Assembly (NCBI GenBank): GCA_036897445.1
Contig: JAYMTL010000120.1
Location: 1 to 62,248 of the forward strand
Reading direction: 5' to 3'
DNA: 62,248 nucleotides
Origin: Pelargonium tetragonum
Lineage: Eukaryota > Streptophyta > Magnoliopsida > Geraniales > Geraniaceae
Position numbers and translations under genes: made by a program. The notes below the pieces were generated by a model, which was given only the letters and a program-made list of their open reading frames with translations, searched no databases and had not been told where the DNA came from. Shown here piece after piece: positions 38,233 to 53,241 of this stretch (position 1 is the first letter of the stretch; each line of letters starts with the position of its first letter).

Positions 38233-41200
38233 AATTCGGGAATCCCACTGCGGAAATTTTTATATAGCAAAATCCTTAGCAAATATATAAATCTAAATTA
38301 TGCAGATAGTAATAAACAGGTGTTATAGCGCACGTAAAATAGCCGTAGAGTCGTTTTCTAAATCCTTAAAAAGGTTGCTAACCTAAGCAGAGTCAAACTT
38401 TATGAGTGTAATGTATTAAACTGTCCCGCGCTTTGACATACTTTTAGTAGAAGAAAAAAGGAGAGTTCAAGTCCTTTTTAGGTTTTGGCACTTAATCTTA
38501 GAGCTCAGGGAGGGGCTTATGCTAGAGATTAAAAATGTACTTACTAATTGTATTAAGGAGGAGTCTTAAAAAAATCTTTCAGCTCAAAGTTAGGGGGTTC
38601 GGTAAAGAAATAGATAAAGATATCCGCGTTAGAATAATTTCTCAGAGAAACTTGGCTCTAAAATAAAGACTTATAGAAGTAGAGTTCGAGACCCCGCTAA
38701 GGGAATCCCAAGCCAGATTTCACTAGAGAATCCGTTCTAGATTGTAGACATTTAAAGGGTTCTTATAATGGCGTCTAGGGAAGGCTACTTTCGCGTATAC
38801 GTGTAATATAAGCATAATTGCTCAAAAAAAGAAACTTAATTGATTTACGGTATCGGATTTCTCTCTATAATATATTTAGGAGTCATTTTATAACAGTACA
38901 GAAATGCTTGAAGAGATCCGTTTACTAAATCCACTTTCATTTTTGACTTTTCTGTAGATTTGTAATAACGAGAACTATTGAACAAGAAGAGGCCCTTGTT
39001 CAAAGCAAAGGTAGACCCTGCACTTTTGTATGAAGCCAAAATAAAAGAGAATTTGAAGGATACCCTAGTAATTACAAAGATTAAACAGGCGTTAATACGC
39101 GACTTTTCAACCCCCTCGGTTTGACACACGACTAATAAGGGTTTCCCTTAAATTAATATTGAGTCCACTTTTCGAAAAGCTTTTTAGAGGTTTTTTCTCA
39201 AGCAGTAGAAAAGTGATGTAAAGTTTTTCCTTATAAATAGGCTTGCTTACATATTAAAGAGAATTTTTTGCTCCTGCTTATGCTAATATAAGGATTTCCC
39301 ATTACCACCATCTTATCTACCTACAATAAACCTAAATATAACACTTGGCAAACGCAAAATATCGAGAAAATTCCTTCTAAAAAGGCTCAAAATTCAACTT
39401 ACAGCTATGAAAGTTCATTTTACACATAGCCTGGGAGTCTGCCTCGGAAAACTTTATCTTATACTAAGATAACGATTACCTTTCTTTTTTCTTTATTCCT
39501 CTACTAAACTAAGTCCCAACTGCTATTCCTAGCAAGACATTCTATGGACTCGTGCTAATATGAGAGTACAGAAACTACTCGGGTTTGCTTATTTATATAT
39601 TATATAGCACAGGATTCTACTAAAACGTAAGAAAGCTTCCTGTGACCGAAAACTAAAAATAGATATTGACTTTTATGATAGTATGTAAGCCTAAGGGCAT
39701 TTCAAGATTCATGCTATGATCTTGCCCTGCCTTTTAACCTAAAAAGCTCAATTTAGAGTTTTTACTTACTAAAAGCAAATTGCAAATCCTGCAATAAGGT
39801 TTTAATATTTCCAGAGCTATCTTAGTAGACGGAGAAACCCCTTCTTGGAATTCAACATCTAAGAGTGGGCCCCCTACTTTCTTTCTAATTCAAGTATAAT
39901 TCGTTTAAATGCATTGTGTGCTTGATACCTATAAGCTTTTTTTCTTAGCCCGTTCTAAGTGACTTTCTTAACTATAAACTAATAAGACCTGAAGAACTCT
40001 AAAAATAAGAGGGGCCCTCCGTATTATTAACTTTTATTTCGCTTCTCCTCATAAGGTAACCAGGCTCCCTTGTTCTATCTAAGTGCTACCTTTGAGTTGG
40101 GATTAAGCATTTATCCCGGCCATAAATCTAGAAATGTGCACAAAATATCTCTAAAATTATATCGGCAATAAAAACTTTTTAGAGAAACGTAACACAGCTT
40201 TGACTTAAACGCTTGTGCTATCCATATCGAAAAAACCCGACACTAAGAAATTTATAACTACCTCTTTTTGACTAAGTTAGGTCTACTACAAAAACGTAAA
40301 CGTATAGGCAATCCTAATCCTTAACTTACAAGCAAGGGTCTCCTCTAGTCTATAGTATTCCCCTTCGAGGTTATATTATCTTGCTTTACAATAGAAAATC
40401 CTTCTAGGCCCTACAATTTCATATACCGAGCTTATCTTGCATTATTGGCTAGCCCCTCTCAACGCCCGAGAAAACAATATCCTTGGATTACCTATGAAAA
40501 AGTCCGATGCTCCTTATAGAATATCCAGGATCCTAATCAAAAATTCCATTATTAATATTAAAATTCCTGTAGTTACTCAAATTTACCCCTTTGAATGAAT
40601 ACAAAAAGGATTTTTTAGATATAAACAGAAACTTAGGGTCCCTACTAATGGAGAAACACGTAGACTTCCTATAAAAGAACTTACTTTTGTAAACTCTTTT
40701 TTTCGAAAGCACTAAGAAAAGGGTAAGGCTTTAATTCCCATATAGACCGATACTCTTGAATTACTTCCTTGTTATGAGAACCCCCTTTTTATTTTACATA
40801 CTCCCAACTTAGTTAACTGTCTAGTCTACATCTCACTTTGAATTAAAATTATAACACAGGAAAGGAAAACTCAAGCACGCGTAAACACGAAATTTTAAGA
40901 CAGACTTCATAATCGTAATCCAAAAATACAAGAGAAGAACGCCCTTAGATTGAACTCGCAACTATCCATTAGATACGCGCTCTATTTGAAACCTATAAAA
41001 CCTACTACCTATAGATTTGAGAGTCTTATAAGTTTTATTCCTTGATACACTTTTCTTTCAAATGCCATTATAAATCAAAGAGCTACTTAAATCTTTTTGC
41101 CTTTCCCTTAAAAGAAAAAGGGTGCTTTTAGCAGGAACCCCGCCAGTTAAGTATACGAAAGCTCTTTAAATAAAAACTCTAAAGATAGGAAAGGGCAGGC

Positions 41201-44200
41201 CAGACTATCTAAGACTAAGAACTGACAAGCATTACACGGAGAGAGCCGCTGTTGCCAGATTGAGCAATCCCTTACGTACGTTGCTTAGAAAGATTTAAAA
41301 GAGTAATGCTCCTAACTTACATAACTTACACAAGAAGTGTTCTAAAAATCCAAGGGTTTGTTTACTCAAGTATCTGAGCTAAAGAAACTTTTCAATGTGA
41401 ACCAAAATCCAAAGGTTTAATTAAAGTTAAAGGAAGATTATCTATATAGGTGAAAGGAACCCCAGCATACTACGCAATTGAAAAGCGTTTCATTTTACAA
41501 ATGGGCTACCTGGGATCTTGTCCCTGAGTTCTAAAGCTTAGGGAGTGTACAAAAGTTAGCAGAACTGGGTTCCCTTTTTAGTCCATATAGGTCTATCTTA
41601 TTCTTATGTTTGTTTTATAGATGGTTTCTAGTAGAGCTCAATAAGCATGTATGCAGTTAAAATACTTATAACATGTGTGAGGATTCCTAACTTGTGAATA
41701 CTTTTCTAGGGAAGGTTTTTTAGTTAGTATTATTTATACTTAAATGAAAGGGCGTGCTATCTGTTTGAAAATCAACAAAGAATTACTGTGTCATTATCTG
41801 GTAAATAAGAAAAGTAAGGAATGAAAGTGCATACGTTAGTTTGTTTTCTTGTCTTAACAAGCATTTTGAGATTTCGTACGAAACCCTAAGCTAAAAATAG
41901 TTAGATTTAAAACGTAAATTCTTTTCATATTTTTGAGGCAACCAAATCTGAATCTGACTTAAAAACCCAATTCCAACCATCCTTTCACTGCGTACCTAGC
42001 ATAGTTCCAAGTTTTTAGCTCTAATATAACTTTGGGTTTTCTGGCCAAGCTCCTCTTCCTATAAAAAATCTTCCCATTTTTACAAAAATATAGTAACTCA
42101 AAAGTACCCTAAAAAAATCCCAGTTATCACAGGAGGTTCCAGTAGCTTTTTTATTTAAACAGTTAAGTACAATGCATATCTATATTTAATTTAAATGGAT
42201 AGAGATTTTGACTTACTGGATCCTGGCGTAGGTGCCGTCATCTGCTGCTTGGTAAAGTAGTGATTTTTAGGAATCAGGTAATGCAATTAAGGAATATCCT
42301 CTAGTTTTTCTATGGATTCTTTAAAGAATTAAAAAGATTTAGGTACTCTTTAATTTGATCCAATAAGATATGCTTTATTAATTACTAATTAGTCCAAGCA
42401 AAAGTGTTTTCCGCATCTATTTTATATTAAAGATTTTTGTACATAACTCAGTTAATAAGAGAAAGGTACAATTTTTTAAAGGTTTCCAGGGATTGTTATA
42501 TGAGATAACATCCATAAAAGGGAGTTCTCGGGGAGTAATTCTAGGTTCAGGTAGAATATTATATGCCACAGGGTACTTCAGCAAGGAGGGCTTTATAACG
42601 AACTATACTTAATATAATTAGTACAATACAGGTAAGTTAAGACAGCAGCCCTTTTCAGGAATTTCTTTCTTGAATCGAGAAGTTCAAATTAAGGACTTTG
42701 TGCCTGAGTATTCCCCTTAAAAAAACCTTTCCAGTAAGTTCTTTGTTTCCTTATGTATAAAGTTTGCTTGGATTTAGAATGACTTTTCGCGTTGTTTACA
42801 TCTAAAGCATCCCTTGTAAATACTTTATATTATACCCGGTAGGCCTGAGATTTCTTATAGAGTAACTTAGATTATAGGGGGTTTTCGCTCTTTTTAGTTT
42901 ATCCTTTCGATATAGAGCCTCCGTTCAGTACTTGTCAGTTAAAAGCTTATGGAAATTCCTTTATAACTTACTAAGGGTAAATTTTTAAGTTATGTGCTTT
43001 TTCGAACAACTTCCCTTTTTAATAATTAAAGTAAATCCTTGTTCAACCCCTTAGTATATAGATTTGTTATTTATGCTTAGCCTTATTGCGGTAGCTTCTT
43101 GGTAAGGAGTATGTAAGTTAAAAAAGTTAAGTTCCAAAAATGAATTGTAGACTTTTGATATAGAATATTAGTCATAATCTAGTATATGAGATATATGAGA
43201 GAGCACCCATGTTAAGCTAGACTTTACACAGTATAGGAATTTTGAGAAAGACTCCGAAAGAGCCGCTGGCTATACCCTTTAAATTGAAATGATGGATAAC
43301 GTAATCACTTAAGTAAGTAGAAAGTTTTCTGCCCTCTACATATGAGTTTAAACACCCCTAGGAGAACCCTTTTTGGAATTAAAAAAAAGTAGATGGCTGG
43401 CTTATTAACTGCAAAACTCAAGGGTTCTAATATTCTTTTCATTTAGTTCATTACTAATTCAAGGATACTTGCAGCTATAAATATGTCCTTTTCTTTTTAT
43501 AGGGTAGCCTTATTACATTCCTTACTATCATATAGTAAAATACTTCAAGAACAAGAAAGAGTCCCTTTTGTAGTACAATTTAGGTTGCTAGATTTCCCGT
43601 TTCTAAGCCAGCCTAAACCTAGAATCTTAAAATAGTAGCAAAAAAATAAGGCAAAGAATTGAGTCTGCTATAATAGTAAAGCCCTAAGCTAGTTCCGCAT
43701 TTTACAATTACGCTGCCTAATCTAGATAGTAATATCAGAGAGAACTAAAAACTTGACTTTTTTCTCTGAGGGAACTGAGCAAAGCTAAATAAAGGTATTT
43801 AAAGGAACTCCTTGCTATATCTTAGTTAATGACAAAAACTAGATACGCACTTTTTAAGAAAAACAGCTCCTATCGGATGCTACTGTCTAATAAGTCATTT
43901 CGCTATATCAGAAAAGGGGCCCTATCTCAGATTTAAGCTTGTTAAAAGTATAGGAACCTCGTTTTGCGACTCTAGGCCCGTGTTAATAACTCTATTTATT
44001 GCCACTATTCCGAGACTCCTTAAGTGTTTCGTACTTTTTCTAAAAAAAACAAATATCTTTATAATCGTAGGGACAAATAAGCATTAGTGCCTTTTTAGGT
44101 TTAGCAATTATATTCAAAGCTTCCTAAATCTGCAGAGTTTTTGGCCCTATTCTCAAGTTGCAACTTTACTACTGTGGTCAGCCCCTATGAGAAAGGTCCT

Positions 44201-47200
44201 TTCAGGATATAAAATTCCTAGGTGGATTAAAAGTTTAATACTTGCGGGTAACCCTAAGAAATTCTAGAAGAAAATCGTAGCCTACTTGTGATATTCCTTT
44301 TGCATGAGAGGCTCTATACCTTTATATTACGGATTAAATACTTGACATGCGGAATCTTTGGACTTAAGACTTCCTTTTATAAGATAAGATTTCATCCAAA
44401 AGCGATTTACCTAAACTAAAACTCCTCATTTTTTAGTCTAGGCCTGGAGATAGATAATAGGTTACACTCTAGGAAAAAGGGAAGTTACAACCCGTTCGAA
44501 CGGAAGGAAGGGGCTTTAAAAACCTACCACTTATTAAGGAGAGAAACTACTGCTTAGTAAACTCGGATATTCTACAAGGGAATTCTATGGCAGTTCTTGC
44601 GGTATACCCCGTTACTCTGAGTGTCATTATCTTGTCAAAATAAGTAAAGGGATACTTTCTTTAGATTAAAAAAAAGTTATCCTCTCAAATCAAAAAAGGG
44701 GAAATTTACCTTATTAGGAATTAGGAGGATTCGAGAGTTATGAACCACTTACCAAAAAAGTCAGTACGAGAAAAGTAAAAAAAAAATCTAATACCCTATG
44801 CAGATAAAAAAGTCACTGAGTTTAGTTGTTTCAAAGCGCTCCCTTGTTTTTTAGTGTTCTAAACATTCCATAACAGAAGTTAGGAAGGTAAATTAGTCCC
44901 CGTTTTGATCTATGAATTCAATCACCAATACCGTTTTTGGAAACACCAGAGTACCCCTAATTAATCTATACTTTACTCCTTTATAGTGCTTTTACTACAG
45001 CCACCGTTCTTAAGATTAAGCAAAGAAATAGAAGTTAAAAAACCCAATCGCTAGGTAAGCGCTGAAGGTGCCCCGCTTGGGAAAAGGGTTCCTTTCAGCA
45101 TCCTCGTTTTTGAACTATTAGTTTTATTTGCCGTTTGACTCTGTCCTATCATTTGTTTCTGGACTATGTTCGAAGCGCACTCTTTTTGGGGGCGGTTAAC
45201 CTAAAGGCAATACCCGAATTGAGGTATCTACTTAAAGAAAAAGGTTTATACCGATATGAATGAAAACTAGAAGTTCTAGCAAGCTGGCGTTACTAAGCAA
45301 GCTTCGTAAGTTTTAAAATAGACAGAAGTTTTGACTATCTAGAATACCACGCGTTGGGACCCTATCAAAATGCTACATGCTTATACTATAGCTATACCGG
45401 GACTCGTATATAAAATGACTGCTATCAAAGACTTGGGGAGTAGGTACTAGCCATTCTTTGGTATAACGAAGACTACCCATTTCAAAAAATATAGAGGTAC
45501 GCGTATTTAGTACACCGATACTTTAATTGAAACTGGGGATGGATATTCCTCCTTAAAAGTTCGAACTCAAAATCCTCTATTAATTTAAGGCATATGCCTT
45601 TACTCTATTATCTCTTATTTTTATTTAAAAACCCAATTGTAAGCTGAGTTTCAGTATACTTGAGTCTTCCGTGTGTAGAAGTTTCCGAAAATTTCTTCTA
45701 TATTTCAATTTTTAATACTAATGAATCGAAATCAAGACTTTTATAGAGTTTTTTAATCTTAAAACTCCTGCGCAGAACCCTATAGAATGTTTGTTCTATA
45801 TCTATAGTTAAAATGAAACTTTAACAAGCTTTCTACCAAAAGAATTAGCTGCTCCACGAGGAACTTCTACCAGATTCCTCTTCTTTTAGGGGCCTAACAA
45901 AATTGTAGTTAATACATAGTGCTTTTCTTGAAGCTTTGCTTTTACTTTAACAAATCTCTTAGCGCAATCCTTTGCTTTAAAAGACCCATAGGAGCTGCCA
46001 GAAACTATATGAAATTTCTCTTCGAATAGATTTAGTACTCAGGTACTCTTTAACCTAACGCTTGCTGTGGAGCTTACTAGAAATAAAACTTTCTAAGACA
46101 AGCTTATCAACACTCAAAAACTTTTACATAAGTACCAAGGTTTCGAAAAAGCTTTTTTCTAGATATTAGGAAACCCTTTTAGAAAGTGCAGGGCTAGAAT
46201 TCAGATCTATCATCTTGCCAAGAGTAAACTAAAACCCTTGATAGGAGCTAGTAGTTATGATATTTTTCACTGAGAGCTACTCTACTAACTGAATATTGAA
46301 AAGTTATATTGTTGGGATGCTCCTAATGTACAGCAACGATTGCAAGTGTAAAATTCCTACATTAGTTACTCTTAGAATAGACCTTTCTCTTGTAAATAGG
46401 AATACCACGATTTATTACAAAAAGGTTCTGAACACCCTTTTTATTAAATACATTTATTATCAAATAAACTAACCTGAATGAATTTCACTTTAAAGAGGAG
46501 AGAAACCGAGTAGTATATAGTCTAGTTAATGTACCTGACTGAAGGGTAACGAAGGAAGGTAAATATATGAGTATTATAGATAGAAAATGAATATCTTATA
46601 GCACAAACTCTTTCTACTCTTGACCTACTTCTTATTCTTCTGCCTACCTTCTTTACTAGAACTTTCTTTTCTATCTGTAGCTTGAAAGCTTCTAACCTTC
46701 ACACCATTCTTGATGATAAAAATCCCTGTGCCCTTATAGTAGGTAAAACATCTTCCCTTACTTTTCCCTTTGCTCTATACCTAGGTTCGCTTATCTAGTT
46801 CTATTAGTAACCAATGTTTCCGAATTACGTTCCACCCCCCCTATGCTATTGAACTTTTTAGTTTCTACTTTTGGCAGCTCCTGTCTAAGCTTTATAGGAA
46901 TTATACAAGAACTACTGAGAACTCTCTTTATAAAAAAACAGTAGGGGAATTTACTTATTCAGAGGTATACTGAAAGGACCTCCTACCCATAGGGATGGTG
47001 TACCTCGTGCAAGCTGTTTTGAGCAAAAAAGCACATACTAAGTAAAAGCTCCGCGAAATCTGAGTTAACTTGTAAACTAGGCAATTCTAAGCTTTTAGAA
47101 AAAGAGTTCCTTTCAGCATTGTTTAATATATTCCTAATATAGCACACACTATAATGCCTATAACAACAAACCAATTCTTTATAACATGAAAACCTAATTA

Positions 47201-49855
47201 TGGATGAGTTTTGCAAGAGGAACCCAGGATATTAAGTCGTGCAGAACCCCGATTCAGAATAAACTGCGTCTTGTAAGTGTGCTGTCCTATTAAGGTATAG
47301 CCATTGGTAGTAAAGCAAGCTAAGAAATCCTTGATACCGGTAAATTATAAAGGTGGTGTACTAAAAGAAATTATATCCATATAATACCAAAACTCTAGAA
47401 TAACGCGTGTCCTAGTATAAACTATATCATTCAAATCTAAAATTTTTATATCTTTTTACGAATTTAGTATATCGTAACCTTTTTCAGGAAATTTACTGAA
47501 TATTTGCGACTTCACTTGAAAATCTTATACCGGGCGCTTATCCTCAAAAATGAACTTTATAGAATTTGACTCTTTGAGCGAATTCCGACACGGGAGTTTC
47601 TCTAAAAGATTCTTGCGGAAGTTTATTGAAAAAACAAAATTATACTTTGAAATTGAAAATAAGGGCTTACCTAACCTAAAAGAAAGAAGTTACTGCCACA
47701 GTTTAACTTGTAATTTCAAGACTTGTATTTCTAATTTATATATACAACAAGGATTTTTTACTAGTTTTAACTCGTTTTGTTAGTTTCAGTTTGGCCTCCT
47801 TACTTAATTAGTATACTCCCAGGATCCGTTATATTTCACGGAATAAGTCTTAATTTTATTTAGAAGAAATCCATATTCTTTTATATTTGAGTACCCTAAG
47901 GTATCTACGGCAGTACTTTATTATAACTCTTTCTTAGGACCTGCTCCAGGTCAAAATCTACCGCACTTATGTTATAGAAATGCATATAATCTAGTAGGAT
48001 AAGGGCCCTCTTTTATAGTCTTTGCAGTCAAGTCCTACTCTTATGGACAATTTGTCTTTTTGTTGCTTTACAATGAAATACCGGAAAATTCGGTTTCACT
48101 CAAGACATTGGTAGCAGATTCTTCAATTTCATATCTCTCTCCTTTTTGAATTTAAGTCTAATGTCTTCTCCAAGAAGTTAAACCAGAAGTTTTTAGTTGT
48201 TGCTTGGAAAACTTTTTCCAGACTATAATAGGGGGACCCGTTTATTGCTATAACTCTGATATTATTACTTATCGAGGTTTCCTTATACTTGCTTATCAAA
48301 GCTTTTTCTTTTTTAAGGATTAACAAAATTTTGAGTGAGTAATAAAGGTGTACCACGAACAGAAAGAAAGAGATCTGTCATCATAGGAGAACATGGTATT
48401 ATTATGGGATAACAAATTACTGTAATATAGAAATTTACAGGGTTGACTACAAGCTATGTACTTTTTAGACTAAGAAAGATCTATGAAGTATTTCCGACAG
48501 GGTCATTTTTTTTACACTTGGCTTAAGATTACAGATTGATTTAGAAAGATTTTTCTAATTTCCTCCTTTTTTAAGAGTCTAGTTAGGTATGTTTTCAGGT
48601 TGTACGGAGAAGTTCTTATACTATATTTTTATGGAATAGAATTTAGATTGACCCAAATATTCGTAAAGTAAGTAATATCACAAGGTTCGATTTTAGTATT
48701 TCCTGTATAGGATAACTGGACCCCTTTTTTTGAAAGGTAATTGACATAACCCCGATTTTAGGTAATTTAGAAGAAATAGATATGAAGAAGGGCTCCTCTT
48801 AATAAACTTAAAAAAGAGTGTACCTCAGTCAGATAGAAAGAGAATTTTGGATAATCACTACTTTTCATTTTAAACAATCTAAGTGAAGATTGGCTTCTGA
48901 AATAATTTGAGCTGTATGTGTAACTCTGGATCTGAAGAATTCCTGCTATGTTTCTGCACAAGATTTTCAGCAAAATTTGTTCTACTGCCTAAAATTCCTG
49001 TTTTATAAAAGAGCTTGGACTAGAGGGTGTAGTTTATTACATATTAGCGGGAGTTCCTTTGTCTCTATAAGCAAGCCTTGCAGGGGCCTGAAAAAGAAAC
49101 ACAAAATTGGGGTAAATTAAGAAGCCGAGGATTTCCCTCAAATTCAAAAATTTTCATGGTATTCAAGTGTTAAACTGCAATTAATTTTAAGACAAAGAGC
49201 CTCCTTTACTTCTTACGCGAGGCTTGCATAAATTTTTATTAAATGTTAAAAACCTAACTAGACTTGCGATTAACTTTTTATACGGGGTTTCCTTTTCTAA
49301 CTTCATAAATGAATAAAATCCGTCCTATAGTACTCTCCTATAGCTGCGCCCCTCTAAGTACGCTTCTACATTTGAAGTTTTAAAGGCACTTTCTTAAATA
49401 AATTAACCCTAATTTTAGGAAGCTTAACTCATTGAGAATTTATAGTAATTTGAGGAAAGAGCATTGCTTGCCTATCCTGTTTTAGCTTTGGTTTACATAC
49501 GAGCAAGCAGGGTTTCCCCGAGATTCTAGTGAGACCCCGGCACCTTTATTTAATTCAGTTATTTAAGAGTTTTTATGCAAAGAGTAAAGGAGGCTTAATA
49601 CTATATTTATCCCGGATTGGCTAGTAAAAGCCTTCCTTATAAGTTATGGAAAAGTAGGGTAATCCAGCGCGTAGTTTAGGACCCGAACCCGAGCTAAATT
49701 TTAGCAACCCCTCAATTCTGTAGACTAAAGGGGAGTAATACCTGGGGGATAGCTGCGCCCGGTGCTTAAAAACCTCTTATTAAGATTAAGATATAGTTCT
49801 TAAATTTGGTTAAAGTACCGGTAGTTTATAGTTTTTAACATCCTTTTACAAATAT

Positions 49856-49954
49856 TAGCTGGGTAAGCTTAAAGTAAGAGACTTTTTAAGTACTTAAAAT
49901 CACTAGTGCGACTCCTTATTGAGTCGAAAGCACGAGGTTCGAATCCCACAGCTA
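49856..49954 (+). pseudogene. tRNA-like relic with long variable arm (Leu-UAA-like)
   Basis: The ends pair as TAGCTG (49856-49861) with CAGCTA (49949-49954). Inside lie ACTTAAAATC (the anticodon loop of tRNA-Leu UAA), a variable-arm hairpin (GACTC with GAGTC, enclosed by GTGC with GCAC) and GGTTCGAATCCC as a T-loop. Anticodon-stem and T-stem pairing are poor and the segment is about 14 nt too long. It may be a decayed trnL or a chance arrangement. Confidence 0.3.
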
Positions 49955-52900
49955 TTAATACTCAAAGTTATCCGATTCTAACCACGGGAATCGTGCCTAG
50001 AAAACGCGCCTATCACTTAGATTTCGGGCTAAGAAGAAGAGAATCTCTTACATCAAGTAAGTTATATTACAACTTACAACGGATAGCAAATTTTCTAAAT
50101 TCTAAATATTGAGACGTATCTGGTTCTAGGACAAGGCGTAGCATATTAAAAAGGCAAGAAGGTCCTTTCCGAAATGCTACTTAGAGTTCACTTTTTAGTT
50201 GTTGCAGCCCTAACTTAATTTGTGGATACTTAAGTAAATGCCTAACATAGTAGTAGAATTCCTTAAAATTATTATACCAAGTTTATTTGAGCCTATGCCA
50301 TTTCCTTTCAATTTACTTTGTTATAACACGAGTTGTAGATTATTGCCCTCATTCTGCGGGTAAAGGGGTATACTATACAATTTACAAGGCACGGGTATTC
50401 GTGAGTGAGGGATTTCTCTACCTAACAAAGCTTTTTTGCAATTCCTATTTAATGTTCACTACCAAGTTTCTATGTAAGTGTGTAAGCCGCGGGGTCCTTC
50501 TATACGAACTATACGAAGCGAAGCTTTAACTTGTCCATTCCTATAAGCAGTCCCGATAATGATAAGATTTCTAGAGTAAAAGCCGTTGCTTTGAATCGGT
50601 TATTGGGTCTAAAAAGCTTGATTTTTCTTGCCGAGCCCGCCCTTATTAATTTCAAATTTAGTAAAAACAGGAGTTTGATTTTTATACTTGTTTAGGTAGA
50701 GGTGCTTATCTTCAGGTTTCTAAGACTTGATATGATCTTTACTTCAAAGAATTTTCCAGAAATTTTGCGCTCTTAATATATTTATTTGATTCCCAAGAGA
50801 TCCGTGGTAAAATCTTTCTTAGTCCAGCAAGTTTCAATCCAGTATTTGCACTTATAATCTTTAAAGGTCCCTTTCCTATGCCGGAATAGCTAATTGAGAG
50901 GGCTATTAAACAAGGAGCCTCCTAAAAGGGGAGTCTGAAATACTAGAACGGGATATCGTAGATACTTAAAAGGAAGTTAGAATGTAGAAAGTAAGTTAAT
51001 TAAAGCACAGGCTGAGGAAGAGGCTCTATAAGTATAAGAGGCTATACTTTTGAATTCAACGAGGCCTTGTTTTCTGTTAGGTGTGAGGCTTGGTATAATA
51101 TTAGTAATAAAGGATACTTGATCAAATCCTAATTCGAGTTAACGCTCTCGTTTCCGGTAATATTATATTAAGAATATCAAGCTCATTTCATTTCTTTTAT
51201 AGTAAAAGGGTTCTGCCCTTTCTCCAAGCCAAAACCATCTTACTTGTATACATAACCTTAATTCTAATTCGAGAACTTATAAGAGTATTATAAAGTCTAC
51301 TTAGATTGGTTTAGTAAGTGCCCTCCTTATTTGACTTTGACTTATTATCATTATCCACCCGAATTTTTAGAAAGGGACTCCCGGCTTTTATAATTAAAGC
51401 CTTTTACTTATAAACTTGTAAAACGGATAAGGAGAGCCTCGTAAGAAATGCTTTACTAAAGACTCATAACTTGAAAAACCACTAAACAAGGAAAACACGT
51501 ATTAATGAGAATCTTCCCCTAGAGCCACATGGCTGCTTTAATTAAGTTTAGAACTAATAGAACAATTAAAACGATCCGTAAGGTTGATGAATTCCAAGGA
51601 CCCCCTCCTTTTAATAACCCCTAAAGCCATTTATTTCCGAACTCGAGATAAAGAAATTCCCATATTACAGAGTCCACTCCTTTTAGGTTAAGATGCGCTT
51701 GGAATTTATAAGTAAAGAAATAGAATTGAATACCATTTATCCTTTAAGGCCCGCCCAGGCCAAATAGGGTATATCTGTTTTAAAGAATTCCTCTGCTCTT
51801 TCAAAGGGCTATAACTACGGTGGATTTTTACAAGACTTAAGTCCTCCCTTTCAAATTCTCTTATATACAACTGTGCACTCGCCTAGGAAACAGGGCCCGA
51901 GGCATTAAATCACAACCCAGGGTTTTCAAATTCCTTACCCTATATATTTTGAAATTACACCGAAGCATATATTTTATACAAAAAGTCGCTGAGTAGGTAC
52001 AGGAGTTTTCCAGGTTGAAGGCGTACAAAAAGCAGCCTTCATCGTATCCAACATATACAACTTCTATAAATTTTCTAATAAAAAGCAGCGATCGGGTATC
52101 TCAGAGTAAACAACCTGGAGGGTATCCTTGTGAGCTAAGTTTTTTACGGAAAGTGTTGTATTCTATAGAAGCTCGTTGTAAGGGCTGAGTAACCGGAGGC
52201 TTTTTCGATAATCTGATATTCCTAAGTTAGCAAGGTGGATTTGATTTGGGGGTTAACCTCCATTCCTTACGTGAAGCTCTTTATTTTGCAGGGCTCCCTA
52301 TGTATTACAGAGGAGGTTAGAAAAAAAGGAATAGCTCTCCTTTGATTGAAGTAATTATATTAAAACTAAGTCCAAAGCGCATAAGTTTCAAGAAAAAGTA
52401 GTTTGATTGCATTACCTGTATAAAATTTAAGAGTAGCTACTTGTTAACTGGGTATCTCTGCCCCCAAATTTTGTTGCTTTAGAACCTGTTATACAAAATT
52501 CGATTCTATGTTTAACCAAAGGGGTTTTTTTTAGAATGCAGAAATAAGGTATAACCGACCCCTTATATTTCCTTGCGAATTCCGGCTTTTCCTAGGTAAT
52601 CATGTAATTTCAAGTTTTTGGGATACAAAAAAAGGAGGTAGAGATCACAACGGGGTAAATTTTTGTATAGAACAATTAATTTACGGATAAGTCTGAGGCG
52701 AGATAAACCTATGATGGGTGCTGACACATAGCTTAATATACGTCCTTCACACGAAGTATGGTGCTTTAAAAACCCTTTATAACTAAAGAATTCATCTCTA
52801 TAGTTTTATAGTACTTAAACAGCGTGCTTAACTAGTACAAAATTCTCCTATGGCAAAGGAAAGCTTAATGTTGATCTATATGTATGCTTTTACGCTCATT

Positions 52901-53241
52901 AGCTTACTCAAGAACCAGAATTTCTGCTGAAACTCTTAATTTGGGAGACTTTGGAAAACCCACAATACAACATTACGAGATTTCTGGGTTAACCAAATAA
53001 GGGGGAGAACCTCTATGACTAGTGGATTTACCTTCTTTGAAGATTTGGCTTTTTTGTAGCTTATTAAAGGGGCGCTCCCCTAGACTCTAAGCGCGTTACT
53101 TGGTGATTCTACTTAAAATTTTGAATTGTTTGCACAGGCAAGTAATACAGAAGGGTTCTTCGGTAGTAGATAAGTATCTAATAAGATATAGGCTTTTCGG
53201 GATTCCCTACAATTTTGAGGCTAATGTATTTTAGGTACTAC
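49955..53241. other. Gene-free region
   Basis: About 3.3 kb of the dominant texture, with GC mini-palindromes roughly every 40-75 bp between 51590 and 52340. Short frames here match nothing I know. Confidence 0.5.

Larger units (their letters stand above)
26831..49855. other. Long gene-free region
   Basis: About 23 kb in which I found no protein or rRNA gene. It is almost all of the GC mini-palindrome texture, apart from a patch at about 46.48-46.90 kb. T-loop-like words (near 33140, 36840, 37575, 40955) give weak tRNA-like segments that I do not call as genes. Local structures worth noting are listed separately. Confidence 0.5.

Noticed and set aside
38845-39129. 94-codon minus-strand frame
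   Set aside because: It is the longest frame in the desert, but it has no domain-like pattern I recognise and falls within the length that chance can give.
47290-47360. Plus-strand D-arm-like TATAGCCATTGGTAG suggesting trnQ or trnC
   Set aside because: No T-loop follows at tRNA distance.
48129-48356. 75-codon minus-strand frame
   Set aside because: No recognisable motif and no supporting context.
49906-50112. 68-codon frame on the plus strand
   Set aside because: It overlaps the tRNA-like relic, and its N-terminal part simply translates the T-arm.
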